Origin: a virus
Strand: one strand, 5' to 3'
Length of the DNA: 48,251 bases
Virus record (IMG/VR): IMGVR_UViG_3300022924_000006
Location: 1 to 48,251 of that record
Part shown: in pieces, positions 15,486-23,466 of the stretch
Numbering within the stretch: the stretch's first letter is position 1
Layout of the letters: the number at the start of each line of letters is the position of its first letter
The notes under the pieces: model-generated
Told to the model about the DNA's origin: nothing
Databases searched by the model: none
What the model saw: only the letters and a program-made list of their open reading frames with translations
Position numbers and translations under genes: made by a program

Positions 15486-17678
15486 TTAGAATGGCGCTTC
15501 TTCCTGTGGGCCTAGTGGTGTGCTGACTGCTGAATTCTCGCCGGTGAATGTTAGTACGCGATAAACCCAAACAGTTTTCCCATTGACCTTTTTCGGCCTG
15601 CGCTCCACTCCCATCCGTTTGAGTTCCTGCCCTAGCTTCTGCTGTATTATTTTCTGCATCGATTGCTTTTCGAGGAAGACTTTTATCTCGGTGCTGCTCC
15701 ACTCCATTGCGGGGTCGGAATCGGCAGGGAATGTCATGTAACGCTGCAAAAGTTCGTATTCGATGCTGTATTGCTCGAATGATTCAGATGCAGTGGATAG
15801 CATGGAAATATCGATGCTGGATAGTTCCCACTTGTAACCGGCTTTCCAAAGATGGTAAGCCTCCATCAGCAGGTCTATTCGGTCAACTGCATTTATCTTG
15901 TCGAAGTCTATCCCAGTAACCTCAATCGGGATTATTCGGCGGTTCCCTGTTGGGTCGTTTAGCAGGCTTGTTTCGTTGCTGGTGCCACATAGTACCGCCA
16001 GACGCTGGATATCCTCGTTGCCGCGCCCGTATGGCACACGCAGCGAGAACACTTGCTTGGATGTAAGTTCCTTTAGCCGCTGGCTGTCGCGCTTGCTCTT
16101 GCCTCCCATTTCGTCATCCATGATCAACAGCTTCTCACACATCAGGATTTCGTCGTCCTTCCCTGCATCCAGCTTGCTTTCCGCGTAGTATGGCTGCAAC
16201 TCTTTTGGGAACATTCGCCGGAATACCTCTGTTTTGCCAGTATTACCCGCGCCGGTAAATACAAGCACCAAAGGGGAGTGTTTGCCATGTGCCGCGCTAA
16301 TTAGGCCCACTAGCCACTTCTCGCCAAAGTGTTTGAGCAAGCCCTCTTTGACCTTAAACGCATTGAAGTAACGGTCGATAGTGCCAGTCGGCTCCCTGTG
16401 CTGGTAAGACTGGAAGAACTCCAACAATGGGTTAAATTCCGGTGTGGCATCAGAAAGAAGTATGCGGGTAAAAAGGTCAAAGTTTATATCGTCGAATGCT
16501 TTTTTGCAAGATAAAAACATGGTGTTGATATCACTGTCCTTCATCACACGCCCGTTGTTTTCTAATCGGCGCGATACCATATTGCGCCTGACGCTGTGGT
16601 TATAGCGCAGCCAGTTTTCCACAAGTGTTATTGTAGATTCGTCGGTTTCTACCGTAACCCCATTTTGCAATGCCTGTTCTACAATATCCTGCGATTCTTC
16701 CGGCGCGATATCCTCAAACTTCTGGAGGTTCGATACTATGCCACCTGCGGTGAGCCCCGATTTGTGCAGTACGCTAGTGGATGAAAGAATGCGATTAGTC
16801 TTTTCGGAATACATCGGCACACCGTGGAGCTTCGCATAGTAGAATATCGTGGATATGCTGGCGTATTTGTCCTTCCCTCCTGAATTGTTTTTCAGGAAGG
16901 CAGAATATTGCCGGTCGCAAACAGATGGGTCGTAGCTGCTGGCGGTGGATGAAAGGGCATGAAAATAGTGGCGACCACCTTCTCCGAACTTATCAATCAG
17001 GGCATACCCAACACTGCGCCAATCGGAATAGGATTCGCAGATGTTTTTGGGTGCCAATAATGAAATCATCTGATCGAAATCATCCTGCACATAAACCGTG
17101 CGCGGTGGTTTACGCTCTTTCTCTTTCTTTGGGTATAGTTTGAACCGCAACGCAGCAGGGTTGTGCGTGCAGTCAGGGTCATAGCTGACAAACCTTGCCC
17201 GTGACACATCTTTACCGGATGGGTCAACCACCATGCGGTATTTTTCGTGCATATATTCGGTCAGTCCGGCAAATGCTTCGGAGTGTTTTGCGGGGTCAAC
17301 CGGAACAATAGCACATAGACCACGACCCGAGCAACTCGTAAATACACTGTACACGTATGGGTCATCCCGCAACAAAGCACGGTATGATTCCACCTGATCA
17401 TTGAGATTGTCAAAGTCCAGTGAGATAAAGCCGCTGTGAGTGGTCACGCTGCCTGCTTTACGTTCAGTGGCAAAAAAACCAGATATGGTAACTGCAGGGA
17501 GGGTCTTTTTCAGTGCTTCTTTTTCTTCTTTGGATTTCGCAACCCGCACCGATAGCACAATGTCCTGCCATTGCCCCGTACGTATTCGCTCAATGAAGGT
17601 ATCGAGTTCAATATCTGTGCCCTGCTTTTGCTGCACTCTTTCGTACAGGCTTATGCGGGTTGTTGGTTTGGCTCCCAT
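15486..17678 (-). CDS. Primase-helicase (BT4734-like N-terminus, VirE/D5-type ATPase)
   Basis: The product is 730 aa. The N-terminal third is of the BT4734 type, with HSGFISLDFDNLND and the CSGRGLCAIVPVD segment, the metal- and nucleotide-binding core of this primase-polymerase-like fold. A PriCT-like helical region follows (SDWRSVGYALIDKFGEGGRHYF). The VirE-like helicase domain has Walker A TGAGNTGKTEVF, Walker B KLLIMDDEMGGK and a sensor GTSNETSLLNDPTGNRR. It would prime and unwind DNA at the phage fork. The 5' end overlaps the helicase gene by 28 nt; the 3' end abuts the iteron cluster. Confidence 0.9.
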   Translation of the reverse strand: MGAKPTTRISLYERVQQKQGTDIELDTFIERIRTGQWQDIVLSVRVAKSKEEKEALKKTLPAVTISGFFATERKAGSVTTHSGFISLDFDNLNDQVESYRALLRDDPYVYSVFTSCSGRGLCAIVPVDPAKHSEAFAGLTEYMHEKYRMVVDPSGKDVSRARFVSYDPDCTHNPAALRFKLYPKKEKERKPPRTVYVQDDFDQMISLLAPKNICESYSDWRSVGYALIDKFGEGGRHYFHALSSTASSYDPSVCDRQYSAFLKNNSGGKDKYASISTIFYYAKLHGVPMYSEKTNRILSSTSVLHKSGLTAGGIVSNLQKFEDIAPEESQDIVEQALQNGVTVETDESTITLVENWLRYNHSVRRNMVSRRLENNGRVMKDSDINTMFLSCKKAFDDINFDLFTRILLSDATPEFNPLLEFFQSYQHREPTGTIDRYFNAFKVKEGLLKHFGEKWLVGLISAAHGKHSPLVLVFTGAGNTGKTEVFRRMFPKELQPYYAESKLDAGKDDEILMCEKLLIMDDEMGGKSKRDSQRLKELTSKQVFSLRVPYGRGNEDIQRLAVLCGTSNETSLLNDPTGNRRIIPIEVTGIDFDKINAVDRIDLLMEAYHLWKAGYKWELSSIDISMLSTASESFEQYSIEYELLQRYMTFPADSDPAMEWSSTEIKVFLEKQSMQKIIQQKLGQELKRMGVERRPKKVNGKTVWVYRVLTFTGENSAVSTPLGPQEEAPF

Positions 17679-19183
17679 TTTGGAAAGTGTTTTTGTAGTT
17701 CTTTGGTGAAAGTTTCTTTAGCGCGTTCCTTATGCCAGTCATTATACCGCTTCTCCAGCAGGCGGCACCACTCTTTGCATTTGATATGTACGTTGCCCAT
17801 AAGCTCGTCGAATATCTCGTTGCTCATCTCCTTAAAATGCCGCTTGGCAGCACCTGCGATCATGGTAGGAATGCGAAAGAAGGGGTAATATTCAGCGGCC
17901 GATGTAGATTTATCGATCACTTCCTGCACATCGATGTTCTGTGAAAAAACAATCAGTTGTGCCGGTATCTCTACTTTCACTTTGACCGGATAGATATAGC
18001 CGCACTCATCTCCTTTTATCGTGATGCCCTTGCATACTTTAGCAGATGCATGGCAAAGCGCAAAGCATTCAGGGCATTCTTTAGTCGGTGCCACGCCGTC
18101 CTTTGGCTTGCTTGGGAAGTGGAATTTTTCGCGCCAATCGCGGGGATCGTCCCAATCTCCAAATTCAACTGCATTCCCCCCTAAGTCAAGAACGATAAAA
18201 TACTTTTTCAGCGGGTAAGTTCTTGCACCGCGTCCTACGGCCTGTATCCATAACGATTCTGATGTTGTCGAACGGTTGACAACAACGCACTCAATACTAG
18301 GTTCATCGAATCCAGCGGTAAGGATATTCACGTTGTTTAGTATTGCATCGGGTGTCTTGGCAAACCAATCGAGGATCTCACGCCTTTCATCCGCAGTGCA
18401 GTTGCTATCCAGATGCCGGGAGTTTAACCCGTGCTGCAAGAAAAGGTCGTTTACCTTCTGGCTGTGCTCGATCGTACAGTTGAAGATTACAGTTTTCATT
18501 CCCAATGCGTGCTTCATGTACGCAGCAAGTGTATTTTCGACATTGTGAGCTTTGGAAAATTCCTGCCCCATCGCCTTTTCGTCAAACTCCCCTTTGGATA
18601 TTTTAAGGGAACTGCGTTTTACGCTACCTGCAACATGGTAGGTGCAATTCTTAACCAACGCTCCGTGCTGTATCAGTTCGCCAATAGTGGCACCGCAAAC
18701 AATCTCTTTGAAGTGATTTTTAAGCGGGTCACGTTTGCGTGCGGATATCGGTGTTGCTGTAAACCCAATGATAAATCGGTCGCGGAATGGCTCCAGTATC
18801 TTAAGGTGATTGCCGACGTGGGCCTCATCGATGACAACCAGTCCAACATCATCAAAGTATTTCGGCTCTTTCTTGAGCTTGTTATTCAGCGTTTCAACCA
18901 TCGCAATGTAACACTCTGATTTGCGCATTCCTTTTGTCACGCGTTCGGCAATGATGCCGTACCAATCGTAAAGGGTTCTGCTTGCTTGGCTGATAAGCTC
19001 TTCCCGGTGTACCACAATCAAAACACCTTTGCCGGACTTCTCAATAAAGCGTCCGGTAATGTTGGCAAATGTGACGGTTTTCCCGCCGCCTGTACTTAGT
19101 TGGGCTACTACGTGTTTGTAGGATTGCACACCCCTTGCAATCTCGTGGGCGAAAGATTCCTGATAAGGTCTTAATTCTCGCAT
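17651..19183 (-). CDS. SF2 DEAD/DEAH-box helicase
   Basis: The product is 510 aa from MRELRPYQ, the usual start of the family; an upstream TTG at 19201 lies within the leader hairpin. Motifs in order: Q-motif RPYQ, Walker A STGGGKT, DEAH box VVIDEAH, GFTATP (motif III), TAGFDEP and QAVGRGAR (motifs V and VI). A zinc-ribbon-like insert with paired Cys (CPEC...C...C) lies near residues 370-395. UvsW/RadD-like helicases of this kind act in recombination and fork repair. The leader RNA before it can fold as a pseudoknot. Confidence 0.92.
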   Translation of the reverse strand: MRELRPYQESFAHEIARGVQSYKHVVAQLSTGGGKTVTFANITGRFIEKSGKGVLIVVHREELISQASRTLYDWYGIIAERVTKGMRKSECYIAMVETLNNKLKKEPKYFDDVGLVVIDEAHVGNHLKILEPFRDRFIIGFTATPISARKRDPLKNHFKEIVCGATIGELIQHGALVKNCTYHVAGSVKRSSLKISKGEFDEKAMGQEFSKAHNVENTLAAYMKHALGMKTVIFNCTIEHSQKVNDLFLQHGLNSRHLDSNCTADERREILDWFAKTPDAILNNVNILTAGFDEPSIECVVVNRSTTSESLWIQAVGRGARTYPLKKYFIVLDLGGNAVEFGDWDDPRDWREKFHFPSKPKDGVAPTKECPECFALCHASAKVCKGITIKGDECGYIYPVKVKVEIPAQLIVFSQNIDVQEVIDKSTSAAEYYPFFRIPTMIAGAAKRHFKEMSNEIFDELMGNVHIKCKEWCRLLEKRYNDWHKERAKETFTKELQKHFPKWEPNQQPA

Positions 19184-19193
19184 AAAAACAGTA

Positions 19194-19301
19194 ATCCCCA
19201 ACAGGTGCAGATGGGTGAGAGTAGGAATCGCGTGCAGGCTATCCGTTATCCAAATGCTCCCTGTTGGGGATAAATATTTTAGTACACTACGGCTCTCACC
19301 C
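19194..19301 (-). ncRNA. Pseudoknot-capable 5' leader of the helicase gene
   Basis: Two perfect inverted repeats are interleaved. ATCCCCAACAGG (19194-19205) pairs with CCTGTTGGGGAT (19260-19271), 12 bp. GGGTGAGAG (19213-19221) pairs with CTCTCACCC (19293-19301), 9 bp. Since they cross, the RNA can form an H-type pseudoknot or switch between two hairpins. Read in the minus-strand mRNA, connecting segments are 21, 38 and 7 nt. The structure begins a few nt after the promoter box at 19311 and ends 10 nt before the helicase ATG, so control of translation is likely. I know no named riboswitch that it matches. Confidence 0.75.
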
Positions 19302-19310
19302 CGCGTTTTG

Positions 19311-19318
19311 CAAATGTA
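19311..19318 (-). promoter_or_regulatory. -7 box upstream of the helicase leader
   Basis: TACATTTG on the minus strand matches TAnnTTTG. Transcription would begin near 19305, just ahead of the first strand of the pseudoknot. The -33 element is not obvious. It lies in the gap between the SSB-like gene and the helicase leader. Confidence 0.55.
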
Positions 19319-19323
19319 CGAAA

Positions 19324-19734
19324 TCAGAACGGAAGATCATCAGTTCCGCTGGTATTTTGCGGCACATTTTGCTGCTGTTGGGGCGCATTATTGTATCCGC
19401 CAAAACTCTGCTGGTTACCGCCGTTGCCGTATCCTGTCTGCTGCTGTTGGGCGGGTTGGTTCTGGGCGGCAGGGGAAGTGATGGCCCATGCTTGCAGGTT
19501 GACCCATGCGCTGTTTGGGTTGTCGCGCTTGATGGTGCCGCGCAGGTTAAACTTTACGGTTACCATGCTTCCCTGTTGTGGAAGCTGCGTTCCGATAAGA
19601 GCCTTGCCTAGGCCAAGCTCAATGTTCTGGGGGTATTGCTCCTGCGTTTCAACCAGAATTGATTGGTTAGTGTACTGCCCATTCTGCACTGGCTGGCCGA
19701 TGTGCTTAAGGATTCCTGTTACTTCGTAGGACAT
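19324..19734 (-). CDS. Single-stranded DNA-binding-like protein (DUF3127 type)
   Basis: The product is 136 aa. The N-terminal 85 residues form an OB-fold-like beta domain (MSYEVTGILKHIGQP, SILVETQEQYPQNIELGLG, GSMVTVKFNLRGTIKRD, WVNLQAWAI) of the DUF3127 type found in Bacteroidota. A Gln/Asn/Gly-rich linker follows, ending in DDLPF, the acidic tip used by SSBs to recruit partners. It probably coats single-stranded DNA at the phage fork and lies just before the helicase and primase genes. Confidence 0.88.
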   Translation of the reverse strand: MSYEVTGILKHIGQPVQNGQYTNQSILVETQEQYPQNIELGLGKALIGTQLPQQGSMVTVKFNLRGTIKRDNPNSAWVNLQAWAITSPAAQNQPAQQQQTGYGNGGNQQSFGGYNNAPQQQQNVPQNTSGTDDLPF

Positions 19735-19738
19735 GATA

Positions 19739-19981
19739 TTAATGAATTGGGGGATTAATGAGGAGGTGTTTCGGGCCGTCGCCGAGCATTACTTTGCCAT
19801 CAGGGTTGTCCCATTCATCTTCTGGCACGGACGTATCGAGGTAGGACGTGTCTGACGTGAGTAGCACACGGTCTTCATCGAAAGGGAGAATGGTCTCGTC
19901 TTCCGTTGGGTCGACGCAAAGTCGCACCTCAAGGTTGTCGGGGAATGTAGCAAGCAGTGCCTGCAACTCTTTGTTTGTCAT
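19739..19981 (-). CDS. Small acidic protein, unknown function
   Basis: The product is 80 aa and very acidic. It opens with TNKELQALLATFPDNLEVRLCVDPTEDE, a helix-strand pattern seen in many small phage proteins (LxxxLxxFPDxxxV). It precedes the SSB-like gene by 4 nt. DNA mimicry by an acidic protein is possible but speculative. Confidence 0.65.
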   Translation of the reverse strand: MTNKELQALLATFPDNLEVRLCVDPTEDETILPFDEDRVLLTSDTSYLDTSVPEDEWDNPDGKVMLGDGPKHLLINPPIH

Positions 19982-20033
19982 ATTCTGTAAATTATTGCCT
20001 TGCGGCGGTTAGGGGTTAAAACTTAATAGAGGT

Positions 20034-20456
20034 TCAATCACAATTTCCTTGGTGAATGAATCCAATTGTATTTATTTCGGGTCTGTTGTCAGCATATTTG
20101 TCAGCCGGTATGCGAACAATCACTGGCCACCAGCCTTCTTGCAACTCATCAATTCTTGAGAAGTCAAATGAAAGATGAAATTCTCTTTGGACATTGCCAT
20201 GCTTAATAGCAGCGTCTATGATCCTTGCAAGCGTATCTCTATTGCTACGGTTAGTATGGTGTTGCATGTTGTCGCATCCATATTTGCAATCATCAATCTG
20301 CCTTACAGATATTGGCAGGCAGATTCCCTCCATTTTAGGGTGGTCACAATCCATCCCGTTGGTTTGCGCAGTCCAGAATAGTCCGGTGGGCAGATTTATG
20401 ATTAGAGCACTCTGGTCGCTTAGCCAGTCTGATGCGATATTAACGTCAAATGTCAT
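20034..20456 (-). CDS. Protein resembling DUF6210, unknown function
   Basis: The product is 140 aa. The segment ALIINLPTGLFWTAQTNGMDCDHPKMEGICLPI resembles the DUF6210 opening (PTGxxYxNQxGGxxCxxPxxEGxFLP), recalled, not searched. It includes several Cys. The start overlaps the upstream stop (ATGA, 4 nt). A 52-nt gap separates it from the next gene. No catalytic motif recognised. Confidence 0.6.
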   Translation of the reverse strand: MTFDVNIASDWLSDQSALIINLPTGLFWTAQTNGMDCDHPKMEGICLPISVRQIDDCKYGCDNMQHHTNRSNRDTLARIIDAAIKHGNVQREFHLSFDFSRIDELQEGWWPVIVRIPADKYADNRPEINTIGFIHQGNCD

Positions 20457-20617
20457 CTCAGTTTAATTTTAGGCACCACCACCTCCTTATCAAACCTGTA
20501 ATCGGTGGGGCAGATGGTGTCGCCGTTAAGGTAGCCAAGTCGGCTAAAGTGCAGTCGGGTGGACAAAGGTAGCGGGTAAGGTCGCTGGTTCAGTATTAGG
20601 GTGTGGTTGTGGAGCAT
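20453..20617 (-). CDS. Small protein, unknown function
   Basis: The product is 54 aa, starting MLHNHTLILNQRPYPLPLSTRLHF and ending DKEVVVPKIKLR. The ATG follows the stop of the frameshifted gene upstream by one base, and its stop overlaps the next ATG, which supports this start over the longer open frame to 20728. Unknown function. Confidence 0.6.
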   Translation of the reverse strand: MLHNHTLILNQRPYPLPLSTRLHFSRLGYLNGDTICPTDYRFDKEVVVPKIKLR

Positions 20618-20618
20618 G

Positions 20619-20775
20619 TTAGAAGTGATAAGCGAGGTTGCCCACGCCAACACGGCGCAGGTGTATGATAGATTCTCCGTTCCATTCGGAGTGAAAGGCG
20701 CGTCGTGCGTCGCCTTCGCTTTTGGCAATTATTATGCTGCCAATGAAAGGTGCCAGTTACAGCGTAGGTTTTCAT
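20619..20775 (-). pseudogene. Small gene interrupted by a single-base frameshift
   Basis: The ATG at 20775 lies one base beyond the upstream stop. Read straight, the frame turns into an Arg-rich sequence ending within an overlap. If one T is skipped in ACCTTTCATTGG (near 20745), the product is 51 aa: MKTYAVTGTF, then IGSIIIAKSEGDARRAFHSE and a C-terminus ending NLAYHF. This stops at 20619, one base before the next ATG. The perfect fit at both ends shows the shifted product is the intended one. Cause: sequencing error, mutation, or +1 slippage at TTT-C. Confidence 0.65.
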
Positions 20776-20776
20776 T

Positions 20777-21034
20777 TTACAGTTGTTTTAAAAATTCGTG
20801 AACGGATTGGGTGGGGATATACTCAAGCCCATTAAAAATCTGCTCTTTGCCATAATGAAAGCGAGAGTACCAACGTGGATTTATAGACATTGGGTCTAGG
20901 AATATTACGCAGGGTAACGAGAGGTTTTGCGCTTCGACTACGTTTGCCCCTATTACCCGATTCAACTCCTCTACCGTCCCATCATTCACCACGGCGCATT
21001 TGCCGTCGCGCAGGTCTTGGATTGTGTAGGTCAT
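20777..21034 (-). CDS. Small protein, unknown function
   Basis: The product is 85 aa: MTYTIQDLRDGKCAVVNDGTVEELNRVI, a helical domain typical of small phage proteins that begin with an xxxDLxxGKxxVxNDGTxEEL pattern, then a beta segment and a C-terminal helix. The stop is one base before the ATG of the next gene. Function not known. Confidence 0.7.
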   Translation of the reverse strand: MTYTIQDLRDGKCAVVNDGTVEELNRVIGANVVEAQNLSLPCVIFLDPMSINPRWYSRFHYGKEQIFNGLEYIPTQSVHEFLKQL

Positions 21035-21036
21035 GG

Positions 21037-21393
21037 CTAAAACGCTTTGCCGCCATCTTTGGCGCGATTAGATAGTTGGTGGTCAGCACGGGTACGGTTG
21101 TAGGCCATCTTCTCTATAACGGCACCTTCCAAGTCGTAACCATGCAGGCCGCAGTAGTCGCCAATTCGGATAACTACATCCGCCAATTCAACTTCAGCCA
21201 TGCGACGGTGTGGTAGGTGGTCGTCCATTAGGTTCTTCCGTTCTCCTTCCATTGCCTCGGAAAGTTCGGAGTGCATCAGGCATATCATCTCTGCCTTATT
21301 GCGTTGTAGTGGCTCTCCGGTTGTCCGGTCGCTGTGCCAGCCTGCTTCTTTTGATGCGGTGTAAGCTGCGGTTACGAGTTCTTTGATTGTCAT
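21037..21393 (-). CDS. MazG-like nucleotide pyrophosphohydrolase
   Basis: The product is 118 aa from MTIKELVTAAY; the longer start at 21432 overlaps the DnaA-like gene. It has the all-alpha NTP-PPase pattern: HSELSEAMEGER (ExxE metal-binding helix), AEVELADVVIRIGDY (ExxD), and a later KMAYNRTR. Phage MazG-like enzymes hydrolyse non-canonical nucleotides or (p)ppGpp during infection. It starts 1 nt before the stop-adjacent end of its neighbour, so the two are co-transcribed. Confidence 0.85.
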   Translation of the reverse strand: MTIKELVTAAYTASKEAGWHSDRTTGEPLQRNKAEMICLMHSELSEAMEGERKNLMDDHLPHRRMAEVELADVVIRIGDYCGLHGYDLEGAVIEKMAYNRTRADHQLSNRAKDGGKAF

Positions 21394-21394
21394 T

Positions 21395-21790
21395 TTACAG
21401 TTGATTTTTTGTAGGTAAATTTGTGAGCTCAATTGAATCTACCCAATCGGAGTATTCTTTATCTGATAAAATCTTATTTTCAACCTCATTATAAGCATGC
21501 ACTACGGTAGTGTGATGCCTCCCCCCGAACATAATCCCGATTTCAGAGAAAGACTTGCCGGTGTGCTTCCTTATTAAATACATAAGGGCATGGCGTGGCT
21601 TAACTAATCGTCGCTCCCTGTTGCTAGACCTCAATTGAGATAGCTTGATATTCTCAGCCCGGCAAAAAGATTCGATAATACCAAGTGAGCTTATAATGTT
21701 TGGGTATGGGCTATCCATAAAACAACCCGGGAATACATACGGGCTAATCATCCGTTGCGCTGCGGCTTCTGTTGGTGTGGTGTGGGTCAT
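21395..21790 (-). CDS. Stand-alone DnaA domain IV protein
   Basis: The product is 131 aa. Residues 55-115 match the C-terminal DNA-binding domain of DnaA: SSNRERRLVKPRHALMYLIRK, then SFSEIGIMFGGRHHTTVVHA, whose GGRxHTTV core is the signature for DnaA-box recognition. There is no AAA+ ATPase domain. It could bind DnaA-box-like sites to help or block initiation. Start M at 21790 overlaps the upstream gene by 4 nt; the longer frame to 21871 is unlikely. Confidence 0.88.
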   Translation of the reverse strand: MTHTTPTEAAAQRMISPYVFPGCFMDSPYPNIISSLGIIESFCRAENIKLSQLRSSNRERRLVKPRHALMYLIRKHTGKSFSEIGIMFGGRHHTTVVHAYNEVENKILSDKEYSDWVDSIELTNLPTKNQL

Positions 21791-22116
21791 GGAAGGGCTG
21801 GGATTGGCATGAAGTGGGTAGGCTGATTGGGGTAGTTGTGGCTGACCCAACACTGGTGTCGGCTGCTCCACGCTGTATCAGTACAATTCATACCGTTGTC
21901 GGGGAACTTGCCTATCACAACTGTCCCATCCTTTGCTGCCTGCTCTATCGGCAACCACTGCGGCTGTGTGGCGAGGTAGCCTGCAACGTAACCCATACGC
22001 TTCAACATGATTTCTGTAGCATGGTCTTGCATGTCGGCAATATCTCCTTCATGAGCTTCAATCTCGTAAGGGTACTTGGCTCCTGCTTTTTCGTGGGCTC
22101 TTTCCTGTACTGTCAT
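21787..22116 (-). CDS. DUF551-like small protein
   Basis: The product is 109 aa. The second half has PQWLPIEQAAKDGTVVIGKFPD, then a Trp/His/Asn-rich stretch and PTHFMPIPALP at the end. WxPIxxAxxDGTxV...THFMPxPxxP is the pattern of DUF551-type proteins common in phages and prophages. Function unknown. It overlaps both neighbours by 4 nt. Confidence 0.75.
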   Translation of the reverse strand: MTVQERAHEKAGAKYPYEIEAHEGDIADMQDHATEIMLKRMGYVAGYLATQPQWLPIEQAAKDGTVVIGKFPDNGMNCTDTAWSSRHQCWVSHNYPNQPTHFMPIPALP

Positions 22117-22616
22117 TTCTGTGTGTTTTTGTGGGTGGATAGGGCGGCGCGGGTATCGTGAAGAATGAAATCCATGATTGTCTTGTGTCCTTGTGGGCCA
22201 TCTTCGTTGTTCCACTGTGTAGAATCATGGATCATTTTACTGGCCTTCTTTATCTTCCCTTCTACGCCCTCCAACGCCTCCACCAGCGGCTGCATGTGGG
22301 CGGTAGCGAGGGCGGCGCAGGATGCGGCGGCTTGCGGTATGTTTTCAATTATTGGCCATGTGTCTACCCCGCTCTGCTTGTACACTGCCTTTATTGTTTC
22401 CTCTATCGCTCTGCCCATCCGCTCCACCAACCCTTCATCCGTCTGCGGCTGGATGGTGGTGATAATAGATAGGACGGCATCTTCGCAGTCGTCGCAGGCA
22501 TCTGACCACCCTTCATTGTACTTGTCGTATGTATCCATGCGCCCGACTACCTTGTAGGGGTGTCGCTGCTCTACAGCTGCTATAGCCTTTTTTACCGCTT
22601 CTGGTAGGTTGTTCAT
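22113..22616 (-). CDS. Helical protein, unknown function
   Basis: The product is 167 aa from MNNLPEAVKKAIAAVEQ. It is helix-rich with repeated Ala and Glu and a middle region AIEETIKAVYKQSGVDTW, similar in style to Bacteroidota phage accessory proteins with several short helices. The start was chosen at the ATG after a 16-nt gap rather than at 22664, which lies in the preceding gene. Confidence 0.65.
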   Translation of the reverse strand: MNNLPEAVKKAIAAVEQRHPYKVVGRMDTYDKYNEGWSDACDDCEDAVLSIITTIQPQTDEGLVERMGRAIEETIKAVYKQSGVDTWPIIENIPQAAASCAALATAHMQPLVEALEGVEGKIKKASKMIHDSTQWNNEDGPQGHKTIMDFILHDTRAALSTHKNTQK

Positions 22617-22632
22617 GTTAGGGGGTGGGTGG

Positions 22633-22866
22633 TTAGTGCTCGTACTCGTGAAGATTAGCGGCATCTTCTGGGGTCATGTAACGCCGCTTGATAGTGATTA
22701 TAGCATCCCCTGATTCGTCGACGCAACCGCCTTCAAGTTCGTCTGTAAGATAATCCTGAGCAGACTTCCAATCAAAACAGGTCATTTCGCCTGATTCAAG
22801 TGATGGGCAATTAATTAGATACACCTCAACGGTGTGTTTGTCTGTTTTTTTCTTGTTGTATTTCAT
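22633..22866 (-). CDS. Small protein, first gene after a leaderless promoter
   Basis: The product is 77 aa: MKYNKKKTDKHTVEVYLINCP, then an acidic middle and CVDESGDAIITIKRRYMTPEDAANLHEYEH. It looks like a compact alpha/beta protein. A TAAATTTG promoter box lies 6 nt upstream of the ATG. Function unknown. Confidence 0.65.
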   Translation of the reverse strand: MKYNKKKTDKHTVEVYLINCPSLESGEMTCFDWKSAQDYLTDELEGGCVDESGDAIITIKRRYMTPEDAANLHEYEH

Positions 22867-22872
22867 AATTTC

Positions 22873-22880
22873 CAAATTTA
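22873..22880 (-). promoter_or_regulatory. -7 box of an internal early promoter
   Basis: TAAATTTG on the minus strand matches TAnnTTTG, 6 nt from the ATG at 22866. No TTTG is at -33. It would start a sub-operon with the small gene, the DUF551-like gene and the DnaA-domain gene. Confidence 0.5.
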
Positions 22881-22932
22881 CCCCCACGCCTGCTATTAAC
22901 AGGGCGCAAGGTTGTGAACGGCGGGGTTATGG

Positions 22933-23466
22933 TTACGAGATGATGGTTGCGTTAACGGTGGGGTCGTATTCGGCTACGATTACGGGGTCGCCTTTAGGGA
23001 TTGTAACCTTGGGGCCATCGCCCGACGTGCGTACAGGCGGATAGATTGTCGTTACCTCACCTGTTTCTTTGTCCACCACATCAAAGGCTTTTTTAATGCC
23101 CTTTAGAAATGCTTCTCGAGCACGCAGATTTGCATTGGCTTCTTTCACAAGGTCATTCAACCCCCGCCATTGCGCGTCTGCTGAATAATCATATTTAACG
23201 CCTGTTTCTACCAGTTCAATCAACACTCCATTAACTGTTGCCCCCTCTTTTGGGTATTTCTTCAATTCCAGCTTTGCAGCGTCCTTTGTTAACTCTATTG
23301 CTGATTCAACCGCCTTAGCAAAGAAGTGGAGCCTGCTAACGGCATCCAGTGTGCTTATGTCGCCATCATCGCAGGCTGCTGCAATCTTCTGTCCTATCAT
23401 CTCCGCATTAGCCTTTGTTGGGGCTAATGACGGAGTGAGCAGGGATAGTGGGTTATTGGGCTGCAT
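22933..23466 (-). CDS. Helical protein paired with RecT, unknown function
   Basis: The product is 177 aa from MQPNNPLSLLTPSLAPTKAN. The region 20-120 is helical, with AKAVESAIELTKDAAKLELKKYPKEG, and the C-terminus is beta-rich. It overlaps the RecT gene by 14 nt. A gene next to RecT often encodes an exonuclease or an accessory factor, but no nuclease motif is visible here. Function unknown. Confidence 0.65.
   Translation of the reverse strand: MQPNNPLSLLTPSLAPTKANAEMIGQKIAAACDDGDISTLDAVSRLHFFAKAVESAIELTKDAAKLELKKYPKEGATVNGVLIELVETGVKYDYSADAQWRGLNDLVKEANANLRAREAFLKGIKKAFDVVDKETGEVTTIYPPVRTSGDGPKVTIPKGDPVIVAEYDPTVNATIIS

Noticed and set aside
15382-15702. 106-aa open frame on the minus strand
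   Set aside because: It spans the iterons and the primase 3' end in another frame; its repeats (RLQRLQRKLQN) come from the iterons.
20601-20801. 66-aa plus-strand frame
   Set aside because: It is antisense to the frameshifted small gene and the 54-aa gene, which fit the operon by stop-start spacing.
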